Assembly: GCA_046351555.1 (NCBI GenBank)
Contig: JAXLYI010000036.1
Coordinates: 60,741-124,740, forward strand
Direction: 5' to 3'
From: CAISKJ01 sp046351555
GTDB lineage: Bacteria; Myxococcota_A; Polyangia; Polyangiales; Ga0077539
Length of the DNA: 64,000 nt
The notes under the pieces were generated by a model, which did no database searches, was not told the DNA's origin, and saw only the letters and a list, made by a program, of their open reading frames with translations. Of this stretch, positions 35,081 through 42,417 are shown in pieces. Position 1 is the first letter of the stretch, and every line of letters starts with the position of its first letter. Position numbers and translations under genes: made by a program.

Positions 35081-36883
35081 ATGCTCCGACGGTTCACGTG
35101 GGTCGCGCTCCTCGCGGCGGGTTGCAGCCAGACGATCACGCCGGCGGCCCCGCCCGACGCGTCGCCCGACGTCGCCCCCGACGCGTCGCCCGACGACGCT
35201 TCGAAGCCCGCCGACGTCGCGCCCGACGAGGCTTCGAAGCCCGCGGACGTCGGGCCCGAGGTCGACCCCTGCGGCGAGGGCCTCACGCGCTGTGGCGAGA
35301 CCTGCGTCGACACCGCCACCGACGGCGCCCATTGCGGCGCGTGCGGGGCCCCCTGCGCGGAGGGCGAGCGCTGCGAGGCCGGCGCGTGCGCGTCAGTGTG
35401 CCCGCCGGGCCAGACCGACTGCGGCGGCCTTTGCCGCGACCTCTCCACCGACCGGGTGAGCTGCGGCGCGTGCGGCAACCTCTGCCCGTCGGGGCAGTCG
35501 TGCGTCGAGGGCGCCTGCGTGGTCGTGTGCGCCGCCACCCGCACCAACTGCGGCGGGCGCTGCGTCGACCTCCAGTCCGCCGACGACAACTGCGGCGCGT
35601 GCGAGCGGCGTTGTGCTGCCGGGACGCGCTGCATGGCGGGCGCGTGCCGCGGCGACCCCTGCGGCCCCGCCGACACGGCGGCCGGGCGCTGCGACGGCAA
35701 CGCGGTGGTGCGCTGCGTCGACGGGGTGATCGCGCGGGAGGCGTGCGATTTCGGCGAGGTGTGCGCGGGCACGCCGGCGGCCTGCGCGCCGCCGACGGGG
35801 CCGCGGCGGGTGAGCGGGCGCGTCACCTACCAGCTCCGGCCGGCGGGGCCGTCGGGCGTCGGGAGCCTGCGCTACGAGCCGCTCGCGGGCGCGCCGGTGG
35901 AGCTCGTCGACGCGGCGGGCCGCGTGGTGGTGCAGGGGCTCACCGGCGACGACGGCGCGTACGGACTCGGGCACGCCGAGCCGGAGGGCTCCATGCTGCG
36001 CGTGCGGGTGACGCTCTCGCGCGGCGACGCGCACTACAACTTCGTCGTGCGCGACTACGCGAGCGCGACCTTCGCGTTCACCACCATGCCCTTCGCGGCG
36101 GGCGCGGCGGACGCGCGCGACGTCGCGATCCCCGTGGAGGGGAACTCGGGGGCGGCGGCGATCTTCGCGTCGGTGCGGCGCGCGTTCGACTTCCTGCGGC
36201 CCTACGTCACGGGGCGCCCGGCGGCGCTCTACGTCACGTGGCAGCGCGGGCGCGCGACCGGCACCAACCAGTCGAGCTACTTCACGGGCACGTCGAGCAC
36301 GATGTTCATCAACGGGTCGGACACCGACCCCGACGAGTTCGACCCGCCGGTGATCTCGCACGAGTTCGGGCACTACATCCAGCGGTGGTACTCGCGCTCG
36401 AGCAACCCGGGCGGCGCGCACGACGGGCGGCCCGCCGACCCCAACCTCGCGTTCGGCGAGGGGGGCGCGTCCTTCCTCGGGTCGCTGATCACCGGGTCGC
36501 GGTACTACATCGACGCGGGCGTCTCGCGGCTGCGGCTCCTGCAAGACCTCCAGGCCGTTCCCCTCTTCCGCACCTACGTCGCCGACGCCTCGCTGCCGAT
36601 GTCGCAGCCGATCAGCGAGTGGCTGGTGGCGGGCGCGCAGTACGCGATGTTCCGCGCGAGCACGGACGTCGAGCAGCAGACCGGGCGCGCGATGCGGGTG
36701 CTCACGGGCTACCTCCGGCGCAGCCCCTACCCCGACCGGGGTGAGCCCGGCGTCGACCTCGTCGAGTACCTCGACGGCTACCTGTGCGTGAACGACGGCG
36801 CCGAGCGCGCGATCATCATGAGCTACCTCGTCTCCCAGCGGCGCTTCCCCTACGACTTCGGCTACCCGGCGGTGTGTCGATGA
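35081..36883 (+). CDS. Cys-rich lipoprotein with HEFGH metalloprotease-like domain
   Basis: The 600-residue protein has a lipoprotein signal (VALLAAGC, Cys15), an Asp/Pro/Ala stretch, then about four Cys-rich modules (roughly 65-215) with the TDCGGLCRDLSTDRVSCGACGNLC pattern, related to those of the 3237 and 45980 genes. A carboxypeptidase-regulatory-like beta domain follows (about 235-330). The C-terminal region contains HEFGHY at about 427-431, a zinc HExxH, with FGEGGASF downstream as a possible third-ligand glutamate region. It is probably a surface zinc peptidase; substrate unknown. The ATG at 35081 gives the lipoprotein signal. Its stop overlaps the next start (ATGA). Confidence 0.8.
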   Translation: MLRRFTWVALLAAGCSQTITPAAPPDASPDVAPDASPDDASKPADVAPDEASKPADVGPEVDPCGEGLTRCGETCVDTATDGAHCGACGAPCAEGERCEAGACASVCPPGQTDCGGLCRDLSTDRVSCGACGNLCPSGQSCVEGACVVVCAATRTNCGGRCVDLQSADDNCGACERRCAAGTRCMAGACRGDPCGPADTAAGRCDGNAVVRCVDGVIAREACDFGEVCAGTPAACAPPTGPRRVSGRVTYQLRPAGPSGVGSLRYEPLAGAPVELVDAAGRVVVQGLTGDDGAYGLGHAEPEGSMLRVRVTLSRGDAHYNFVVRDYASATFAFTTMPFAAGAADARDVAIPVEGNSGAAAIFASVRRAFDFLRPYVTGRPAALYVTWQRGRATGTNQSSYFTGTSSTMFINGSDTDPDEFDPPVISHEFGHYIQRWYSRSSNPGGAHDGRPADPNLAFGEGGASFLGSLITGSRYYIDAGVSRLRLLQDLQAVPLFRTYVADASLPMSQPISEWLVAGAQYAMFRASTDVEQQTGRAMRVLTGYLRRSPYPDRGEPGVDLVEYLDGYLCVNDGAERAIIMSYLVSQRRFPYDFGYPAVCR

Positions 36884-37392
36884 GGCTCCCCCTCGCGCTC
36901 TCCCTCGCGCTCCTTGCGTGCCGCGCCCCGGCCGACCCGCGGCCACCGTCCGCGCCCGCCACCGCCGCGTCGCACGGGCCCGGCCACGCCGACCCCGCGG
37001 CGCCCTTCGCGCTCTCCGTCGACGCCGCCCCGCAGCCCGACGGCAGCGCCCTCGTCACCGTGCGCGCCGTCCCGCGCGCCGCGCTCCCGTCGATCGAGCT
37101 CGGCCTCAACCTCCCGCAAGAGGCTTCGCTCGTCGAGGGCGACCTCCGCAAACTTGCCCGCGCGCCCGCGCCCGGCGCCGCCGTGCTGCTCGTCGCGCGC
37201 GTGCGCCGCGCCATCCCCGGTGCCGTCGGCGTGACCGCGCGCGGCTGGGTCGAGCACCGCGCCGAGGGCCTCGTGCTCGGCGACGAGCGCGCCGTCGTTC
37301 TCTTCGGCCCCGCCCCCTCGACGCAGGCGCCGGTCGAGCGCACGGTCGCCGCGCCCGACGGCGGCGCGCTCCACGAAACGGTCATCCCGTAG
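36880..37392 (+). CDS. Small lipoprotein coupled to the metalloprotease
   Basis: The 170-residue product begins MRLPLALSLALLACRAP, a lipobox with Cys14, followed by a Pro/Ala linker and a single domain of about 120 residues rich in beta strands (FALSVDAAPQPDGSALVTVRAVP, PSIELGLNLPQEASLVEGDLRKL, GWVEHRAEGLVLGDERAVVLFGP). No family recognised; the single-domain beta sandwich might resemble an HYR/late-onset cohesin-like fold. The ATG overlaps the preceding TGA (ATGA), so it is translated with the metalloprotease and may be its partner or inhibitor (inference). Confidence 0.75.
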   Translation: MRLPLALSLALLACRAPADPRPPSAPATAASHGPGHADPAAPFALSVDAAPQPDGSALVTVRAVPRAALPSIELGLNLPQEASLVEGDLRKLARAPAPGAAVLLVARVRRAIPGAVGVTARGWVEHRAEGLVLGDERAVVLFGPAPSTQAPVERTVAAPDGGALHETVIP

Positions 37393-37474
37393 CGTTCGAC
37401 TGCGCGAAATCCCTGCGCGCACGCGGGAATCGCTGGCGGCGCCCTTCGCCCGTCGCGTACCTTCGCGCGCCGAG

Positions 37475-38677
37475 ATGAGCGACCCGCTGCCGCGCCTCGA
37501 CTACGAGGCCTTCGCCCGCGACCTCGACACCATCCGTGCGGAGGCTCTCGCGTCCATCGACGAGGGCGACCTCGCGCACCTCCGCAAGCTCGAGCGCTGG
37601 GGCCGCGCGTGCGAGGTCGCCGGGTACGCGACGGCGTGGCTGATGCCCAACCCGCTCTCGGCCGCGCTGCTCTCGCTGGGCTCCACCGCGCGCTGGACGA
37701 TCATCACGCACCACGTCGCGCACGGCGGGCTCGACCGCGTGCCGAACGTGCCCGAGCGCTACACCAGCAAGGGCTTCGCGGCGGGGCGGCGGCGCCTGGT
37801 CGACTGGTTCGACTGGATGCTCCCCGAGGCGTGGCGCTACGAGCACAACGTCCTCCACCACTACCACACCAACGAGGTGGCCGACCCCGACCTCGTCGAG
37901 CAGAACATGGAGGCGCTGCACCGCGCGGGCGTCCCCACCGCGCTGCGCTACGTCGCGGTGGGCTTCTACGCGATGACGTGGAAGTTCACGTACTACGCGC
38001 CCAACACCTTCCAGGTGCTGCGCCGCGCCGAGCGCGCGAAGGCCGAGGGGCGCCCGGTGTCGGTCGACGAGATCGCCAACCCCGACCCGCTGCTCTCGGC
38101 CTTCGACCCGCGCACCCCCGACGGGCGGCGCTTCTGGCGCGAGTGCCTGCTCCCGTACGGGCTCGGGCGCTTCGTGGCGATCCCCGCGCTCTTCGCGCCG
38201 CTCGGGCCCTGGGCGGCCTTCAGCGTGTGGGCCAACTCGGTCGGCGCCGAGGCGCTCACCAACCTCCACTCGTTCGCGATCATCACGCCCAACCACGCCG
38301 GCGATGACATGCACCGCTACGACCGCCGCGTGACCGACCGCGCGGAGTTCTACGTGCGCCAGGTGCTCGGCAGCGTGAACTTCTCCACCGGCGGCGACCT
38401 CAACGATTTCCTCCACGGCTTCCTCAACTACCAGATCGAGCACCACCTCTGGCCCGACCTGCCGCCGCGCGCGTACCAGCGCGTCCAGCCCAAGGTGAAG
38501 GCCGCGTGCGAGAAGCACGGCGTCCCCTACGTGCAGGAGCCCTTGCCCCGCCGCCTCGCGCAGCTCGTCGCGGTCGCCGTCGGCGCGAAGAAGATGCTCC
38601 GCAGCGCGACGCGCTCGAAGGCCGAGCGGCGCGCGGCGGGCACGGCGCCGGGCGACGTCGCCGACGCGGCGGAGTAG
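37475..38677 (+). CDS. Membrane fatty-acid desaturase
   Basis: The 400-residue protein has the three histidine boxes of the diiron membrane desaturases: HHVAH (79-83), HNVLHH (124-129) and QIEHH (320-324). Box three with Gln is the form seen in front-end and some acyl-lipid desaturases. No cytochrome b5 domain is fused. It introduces a double bond into fatty acyl chains in the membrane using oxygen and an external electron donor. The C-terminal tail is Lys/Arg/Ala-rich. It stands alone, 82 bp after the lipoprotein gene. Confidence 0.88.
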   Translation: MSDPLPRLDYEAFARDLDTIRAEALASIDEGDLAHLRKLERWGRACEVAGYATAWLMPNPLSAALLSLGSTARWTIITHHVAHGGLDRVPNVPERYTSKGFAAGRRRLVDWFDWMLPEAWRYEHNVLHHYHTNEVADPDLVEQNMEALHRAGVPTALRYVAVGFYAMTWKFTYYAPNTFQVLRRAERAKAEGRPVSVDEIANPDPLLSAFDPRTPDGRRFWRECLLPYGLGRFVAIPALFAPLGPWAAFSVWANSVGAEALTNLHSFAIITPNHAGDDMHRYDRRVTDRAEFYVRQVLGSVNFSTGGDLNDFLHGFLNYQIEHHLWPDLPPRAYQRVQPKVKAACEKHGVPYVQEPLPRRLAQLVAVAVGAKKMLRSATRSKAERRAAGTAPGDVADAAE

Positions 38678-38704
38678 CCACCGCGCCGATCTTCCCCCCC
38701 AACG

Positions 38705-38746
38705 GTCGATTCCTTCATGGAATCGTCGCCGCCGCGTCAACCACCG
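38705..38746 (+). promoter_or_regulatory. ECF-regulon element, copy upstream of the sigma factor gene
   Basis: This 42-bp segment begins with a perfect 7-bp inverted repeat, CGATTCC-TTCAT-GGAATCG (38707-38725), and ends with CGCGTC-A-ACCACCG. It lies 13 bp before the GTG of the sigma gene. A segment with 32 of 42 identical bases and the same spacing occurs at 42346-42387, upstream of a secreted protein gene. GGAA followed by CGTC recalls ECF promoters, though the spacing is shorter than usual, so it could be an operator instead. Confidence 0.55.
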
Positions 38747-38759
38747 TACGACCGGCGCC

Positions 38760-39326
38760 GTGCACCCCTCCTCCACCCAAACTGTCACGCCCCTCCCGGG
38801 CAGCGTCGAGGGCGCGCGGCAGGCCTTCGACCTGGAGTCGTTCTACCGGGAGCACCTGGGCTTCGTGGTCGCCGTCCTCCGCGGGCTCGGCGCGCCCAAC
38901 CAGGCGCTGCGCGAGCTCGCCCACGAGGTGTTCGTCCGCGTCTTCGAAGACCAGCACGCCTACGACCCGGCGCGCCCCATCCGCGGCTGGCTCTACGGCA
39001 TCGCGCGCAACGTGGTGCGGGAGGCGCGCCGGGCGCAGGGGAAGGCCGAGCGCCACGAGGAACTCACCGAGGCCGTCCTCACGTTTCAACCCGACCAGCA
39101 GAGCCTCCTGGAGGTGAGGGAGCAGCTCGTCGTCGTCCGCGAGGCCCTCGCCGTGATCGCGCCCGAACGGAGCGTGGTGTTCACCATGCGCCACGCGCTC
39201 GGCATGACCGTCCCAGAGATTGCCGCGGCGCTCGGCGGCCTCCCCGAGCCGACCGTGTACTCGCGCCTGTACGCGGCGCAAGGCGTCGTGGAAGCCGCCC
39301 TCGCGCGGCACGGCAGGATGGCCTGA
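38760..39326 (+). CDS. ECF-type RNA polymerase sigma factor
   Basis: The 188-residue protein has sigma region 2 (FYREHLGFVVAVLRGLG, AHEVFVRVFEDQHAYDPARPIRGWLYGIARNVV) and region 4 (IAPERSVVFTMRHALGMTVPEIAAALGGLPEPTVYSRLY), the two-domain form of extracytoplasmic-function sigma factors. It directs polymerase to a dedicated set of promoters after release from an anti-sigma factor. Start is GTG at 38760. The next gene, 1 bp away, encodes a single-pass membrane protein that I take as the anti-sigma candidate. The element at 38705 suggests autoregulation. Confidence 0.9.
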   Translation: MHPSSTQTVTPLPGSVEGARQAFDLESFYREHLGFVVAVLRGLGAPNQALRELAHEVFVRVFEDQHAYDPARPIRGWLYGIARNVVREARRAQGKAERHEELTEAVLTFQPDQQSLLEVREQLVVVREALAVIAPERSVVFTMRHALGMTVPEIAAALGGLPEPTVYSRLYAAQGVVEAALARHGRMA

Positions 39327-39327
39327 C

Positions 39328-40209
39328 ATGCGCGACGAGCTCTCCCCCGCCACCCGCAGGCTCTTCGAACGCGTCCAGCGCGCGGGCGCGGACGTCCCCT
39401 TCGACGCCGACGCGCTGCTCGCGGAGCTGAAGGTCGACGTCGGCCTCACCCGCCCGCCCTCCTCGCCCGCGACGGCGAGCCCGCAGAGCCCCCGCCCGCC
39501 CGCGCGCGTCGCTCCGCCGATGAAGGGCGCCGTCCTCCCCTTCGCGCTCAAGGTCGGCCTCGCGACCGTCCTCCTCGTGGCCGCGGGCTTCTTCGCGCTG
39601 CGGGGTCGCCCGCCGGCGCGCCCGGTCGCGGAGACGCGCCCCGCGCCGACTCACGCGCTGGTGCCCGCGACGCCGCCCGCCCCCGCGTACGAAGCCGCAG
39701 CGCCGCGCGCGCCGTCGCTCCCTTCGCCAACCGAAGTCGCCCGCGTCGCCCGCGTCGCGCCCGTTTCGCGGGCCCCCGCGCGCCCGCCGCGTCGGGCCCC
39801 GAGCGCGTCTCCGACTCCCGCCGCACCACCTGCCGCTGCGCCCGAGGCGCCGCTCGCTCCGCCCGTGGCTCCGACGCCCGCAGTCCAGCCTGCCGAGCCG
39901 CCGCCCGACGACCCGCTCGCGCGAGAGCTCGATCTCATCCAGCGAGCCGAGGCCGCGCTGCGGGCCGGCGACGCGCTTGGGGCGCGTGCTCTGCTGCGTC
40001 GCTATGCGTCCGAACACCCGCGCGGCGAGATGCGACCGGAGGCGTTGGGCGTCGACCTCCGCGCCCTCTGCGCGCTCGGCGACCGCGAGGAGGCCGCCCG
40101 CGTCGCCGCTCGACTGCAGGCGTTGGCGCCTCGCTCCACGCCGGCGCGGCGCATCCCCACCACCTGCGTCGGCGACCTGCGCGAGCCGACCTCGGAGGAG
40201 CCGCGCTGA
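39328..40209 (+). CDS. Single-pass membrane protein, candidate anti-sigma factor
   Basis: The 293-residue protein has a cytoplasmic N-terminus of about 65 residues (MRDELSPATRRLFERVQRAG...), one transmembrane helix (68-91), a long Pro/Ala/Arg-rich linker, and a C-terminal helical domain with TPR character (LIQRAEAALRAGDALGARALLRRYASEHPRG, about 205-280). It has no zinc-containing anti-sigma HxxxCxxC motif. Position directly after an ECF gene (1 bp) and topology make it the likely anti-sigma factor or sensor; this is an inference. The C-terminal domain would lie in the periplasm and could sense envelope proteins. Confidence 0.75.
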   Translation: MRDELSPATRRLFERVQRAGADVPFDADALLAELKVDVGLTRPPSSPATASPQSPRPPARVAPPMKGAVLPFALKVGLATVLLVAAGFFALRGRPPARPVAETRPAPTHALVPATPPAPAYEAAAPRAPSLPSPTEVARVARVAPVSRAPARPPRRAPSASPTPAAPPAAAPEAPLAPPVAPTPAVQPAEPPPDDPLARELDLIQRAEAALRAGDALGARALLRRYASEHPRGEMRPEALGVDLRALCALGDREEAARVAARLQALAPRSTPARRIPTTCVGDLREPTSEEPR

Positions 40210-40210
40210 C

Positions 40211-41119
40211 GTGCGGGCCTCCCTCCTCGCCTGCGCCCTCGGGGCGGCCGCCGCCCTCGTGGGCCGCCGGGGCGCCGCGGAGGAGATCGACCTCGTGTGG
40301 GACGCGCCGCCCGCCTGCCCCTCGCGCGAGGTGGTGCTCGAACAGGCCTGGCGACGTGGGCTCCGACGGAGCTGGCGACCCTCTGGAACCGCCCCCGTCG
40401 TCCGCGCGATCGTGCGCGGCGACGCCGCCCAGGGGTGGCTCCTCGCGCTCCGCTTCGAGCGCCCCAACGACCTCGACGCGCGCGCGATCCCCGGCGTCGC
40501 ATGCGACTCGCTCGCCTTCGCCGCCGCCGTGGTGCTCGCCGAGCTCTTCCCCGAGGCGCCTCCGCCTTCGCCGCCCGTCGTCCGCCCGGCGGTTCCCCGC
40601 TGGCACGTCACCGCCCGCGCCGCCGGGGCCGTCGTGTGGACCGCCACGCCCGGCCTCAGCCCCGGCCTCGACGTCGGGCTCGGTCTCCGCCGCGGCGCGT
40701 GGCAGTTGGAAGCCTTCGCCACGCACCTCGCGCCGAGCGAAGCGCGCGACCCGGTCGGCGGCCTCTTCGAACTCGCCGCCACGAGCGGCGGGCTCCGCGG
40801 CTGCCGCGCCTTCCGCTTCGAGCGGGTGGAGCTCGGGCCCTGCGTGTCGGTCGACGGTGGCGTCCTCGCCGCGACGCCGCGCAACCGCCCGACGCTCGTG
40901 GCGGCGAGCGCGCCGTGGCTCACCGTCGCGGCCGACGCCCGCTTCGCGTGGTGGTTCCACGAACATCTCGGCCTCCTCCTCGGCGTCCGCGTCGGCGTCA
41001 ACGTCGTGCGGGCGCGCTTCCGCTACGTGGTCGAAGACACCGGGTCGGAGGTCGAGTCCTACGCGCAGCCGCTGTTGCGCGCGCAGGCCGAGCTCGGGCT
41101 CATCACCCGCTGGCCCTGA
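40211..41119 (+). CDS. Secreted or outer-membrane protein of the ECF operon
   Basis: The 302-residue product starts with GTG at 40211, one base after the preceding stop. A signal peptide covers about residues 1-24. The N-terminal third is a small mixed domain (DLVWDAPPACPSREVVLEQ, with a Cys) seen in myxobacterial envelope proteins; the rest is beta-rich with alternating polarity (GLDVGLGLRRGAWQLEAFATHLAP, VELGPCVSVDGGVLAAT, ARFAWWFHEHLGLLLGVRVGVNVV) ending in a short beta strand and TRWP, which suggests an outer-membrane barrel. No known family assigned. Co-transcribed with the sigma factor. Confidence 0.72.
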   Translation: MRASLLACALGAAAALVGRRGAAEEIDLVWDAPPACPSREVVLEQAWRRGLRRSWRPSGTAPVVRAIVRGDAAQGWLLALRFERPNDLDARAIPGVACDSLAFAAAVVLAELFPEAPPPSPPVVRPAVPRWHVTARAAGAVVWTATPGLSPGLDVGLGLRRGAWQLEAFATHLAPSEARDPVGGLFELAATSGGLRGCRAFRFERVELGPCVSVDGGVLAATPRNRPTLVAASAPWLTVAADARFAWWFHEHLGLLLGVRVGVNVVRARFRYVVEDTGSEVESYAQPLLRAQAELGLITRWP

Positions 41120-41122
41120 GCG

Positions 41123-42322
41123 ATGGAGCTCGTCCCCGTGGACCTCGCCCGCCCGATCTGCCTCGCTGGTACGGCCGCCGTCGCGGTCGCCCTCGGATGC
41201 GCCAGCACCGTCGACCAGGGCCGCATTCCGCGCGACGCGGGGAGCGACCCGTCGCCCATCGCGCCCGACGCCGCCGCCGACGCGCCGGACGTCCCCGACG
41301 CGGCCCCGCGCGCGTGCCCCGCCGCGCCCTCCCTCGCCGAGCCCGCGGCGTGCGACGTGGCGTGCGGCGCGCTCGACGGCGGCGTCTCTCCCCTCCCGGC
41401 GTGCTGCCGCCGCTGGGCGGTCAACTGGTCGCCGGGGCTCGTCGGCATCGCGCCCTTCCCTTCGCCCCTCGACGCGCGGGAGACGGTGCTGGGGATGTTC
41501 TCGCGCGGCGAACACCTCCTCTGGGTCTTCGACCTCCTCCCTGATTCCGCCGCGATGGTGGGGGTGACGGGGCGCATCGAGGCGGCGGCGCTCGCGGGCG
41601 ACGTGTCGCAAGTCCTCGCCTACCCGCGCGCCGGGGGCTGGTCGATGGTGGCCTACGGCGACCGGAGCGGCGTCGCCAGCTTTACGCGCGTGCCCGCCGA
41701 GCCAGGGCGACCTCCCCTCGGCGCGCTGGTCGCCCCCGCCGATGCCTGGGGGGCGGGGTACAGCGTCGCGGTCCCGATGGCAGTCGGCGCTGAGACCTTC
41801 TTCCTACGCTACGACCCCGGCGCGGCGCGGCTCCGCTTCGACCACGCCGTCGAGCGCTCGTCGGGCTCGACCTCGGAGTTCGTGAGCGAGCAGGCGTGGC
41901 GGCCCGTCTTCCACCGCGCGGTTCGCGTGGGCCCGGCCGACTGGCGCCGCGTCGTGTTGCACAACGACGACACCGGCGAGACCTTCCTCGCGCGCGTGGA
42001 CGTCGGGAAGCGCTGCAGCGCGGCGGGCGCGTGCGCGATCGCCCCGACGGGCCTCACGCTCGACGGCCCGTGCCGCGTCGACCCGCGCGAGTCGCTCCTC
42101 GCGGGCTGGCACACCGACGACCGCGATTTCGCGCGCTACGACCGGCGCACCGGCGAGCTCCGCCAGACCCGCCTCGACGCCTCGGGCGCGGGCGTCGAGC
42201 GGGAGCGCGTGGTGCAGCTCGGGTCCGACTTTGCCGCGGTGTTCCTCTACACGTCCGAGGGGCGCCGCTTCGCGGTCACCTACGGCCCGCCTGCGACCGC
42301 GTATCGACTCGCGGACTGGTGA
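41123..42322 (+). CDS. Surface lipoprotein of the ECF operon with propeller-like repeats
   Basis: The 399-residue product has a lipoprotein signal ending in AVALGC (Cys about 26) and an Asp/Ala/Pro spacer. The rest contains loosely repeated units with an aromatic strand then L-R-Y-D-P-G / L-H-N-D-D-T-G turns, for example FFLRYDPGAARLRFDHAV and RVVLHNDDTGETFLARV. These resemble the stricter LYNAATG repeats of the next protein, so both may be divergent beta-propellers of one type. It begins 3 bp after the previous gene. No enzymatic signature seen. Confidence 0.75.
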   Translation: MELVPVDLARPICLAGTAAVAVALGCASTVDQGRIPRDAGSDPSPIAPDAAADAPDVPDAAPRACPAAPSLAEPAACDVACGALDGGVSPLPACCRRWAVNWSPGLVGIAPFPSPLDARETVLGMFSRGEHLLWVFDLLPDSAAMVGVTGRIEAAALAGDVSQVLAYPRAGGWSMVAYGDRSGVASFTRVPAEPGRPPLGALVAPADAWGAGYSVAVPMAVGAETFFLRYDPGAARLRFDHAVERSSGSTSEFVSEQAWRPVFHRAVRVGPADWRRVVLHNDDTGETFLARVDVGKRCSAAGACAIAPTGLTLDGPCRVDPRESLLAGWHTDDRDFARYDRRTGELRQTRLDASGAGVERERVVQLGSDFAAVFLYTSEGRRFAVTYGPPATAYRLADW

Positions 42323-42345
42323 GCGGCAGTGAAGTGACGCGCGAC

Positions 42346-42387
42346 GTCGATTCCGTCATGGAACGACGCCCCTCGCGTCCACCACCG
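42346..42387 (+). promoter_or_regulatory. ECF-regulon element, copy upstream of the propeller protein gene
   Basis: This segment aligns without gaps to 38705-38746: GTCGATTCC-x-TCATGGAA, then a variable 10-12 bases, then CGCGTC-x-ACCACCG. Inverted-repeat character is kept (CGTCG-A-TTCC / GGAA-CGACG). It ends 30 bp before the ATG at 42418. Sharing with the sigma gene suggests co-regulation. Confidence 0.55.
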
Positions 42388-42417
42388 CCGAACGCATCCG
42401 CGTTGCGGGAGTACATC

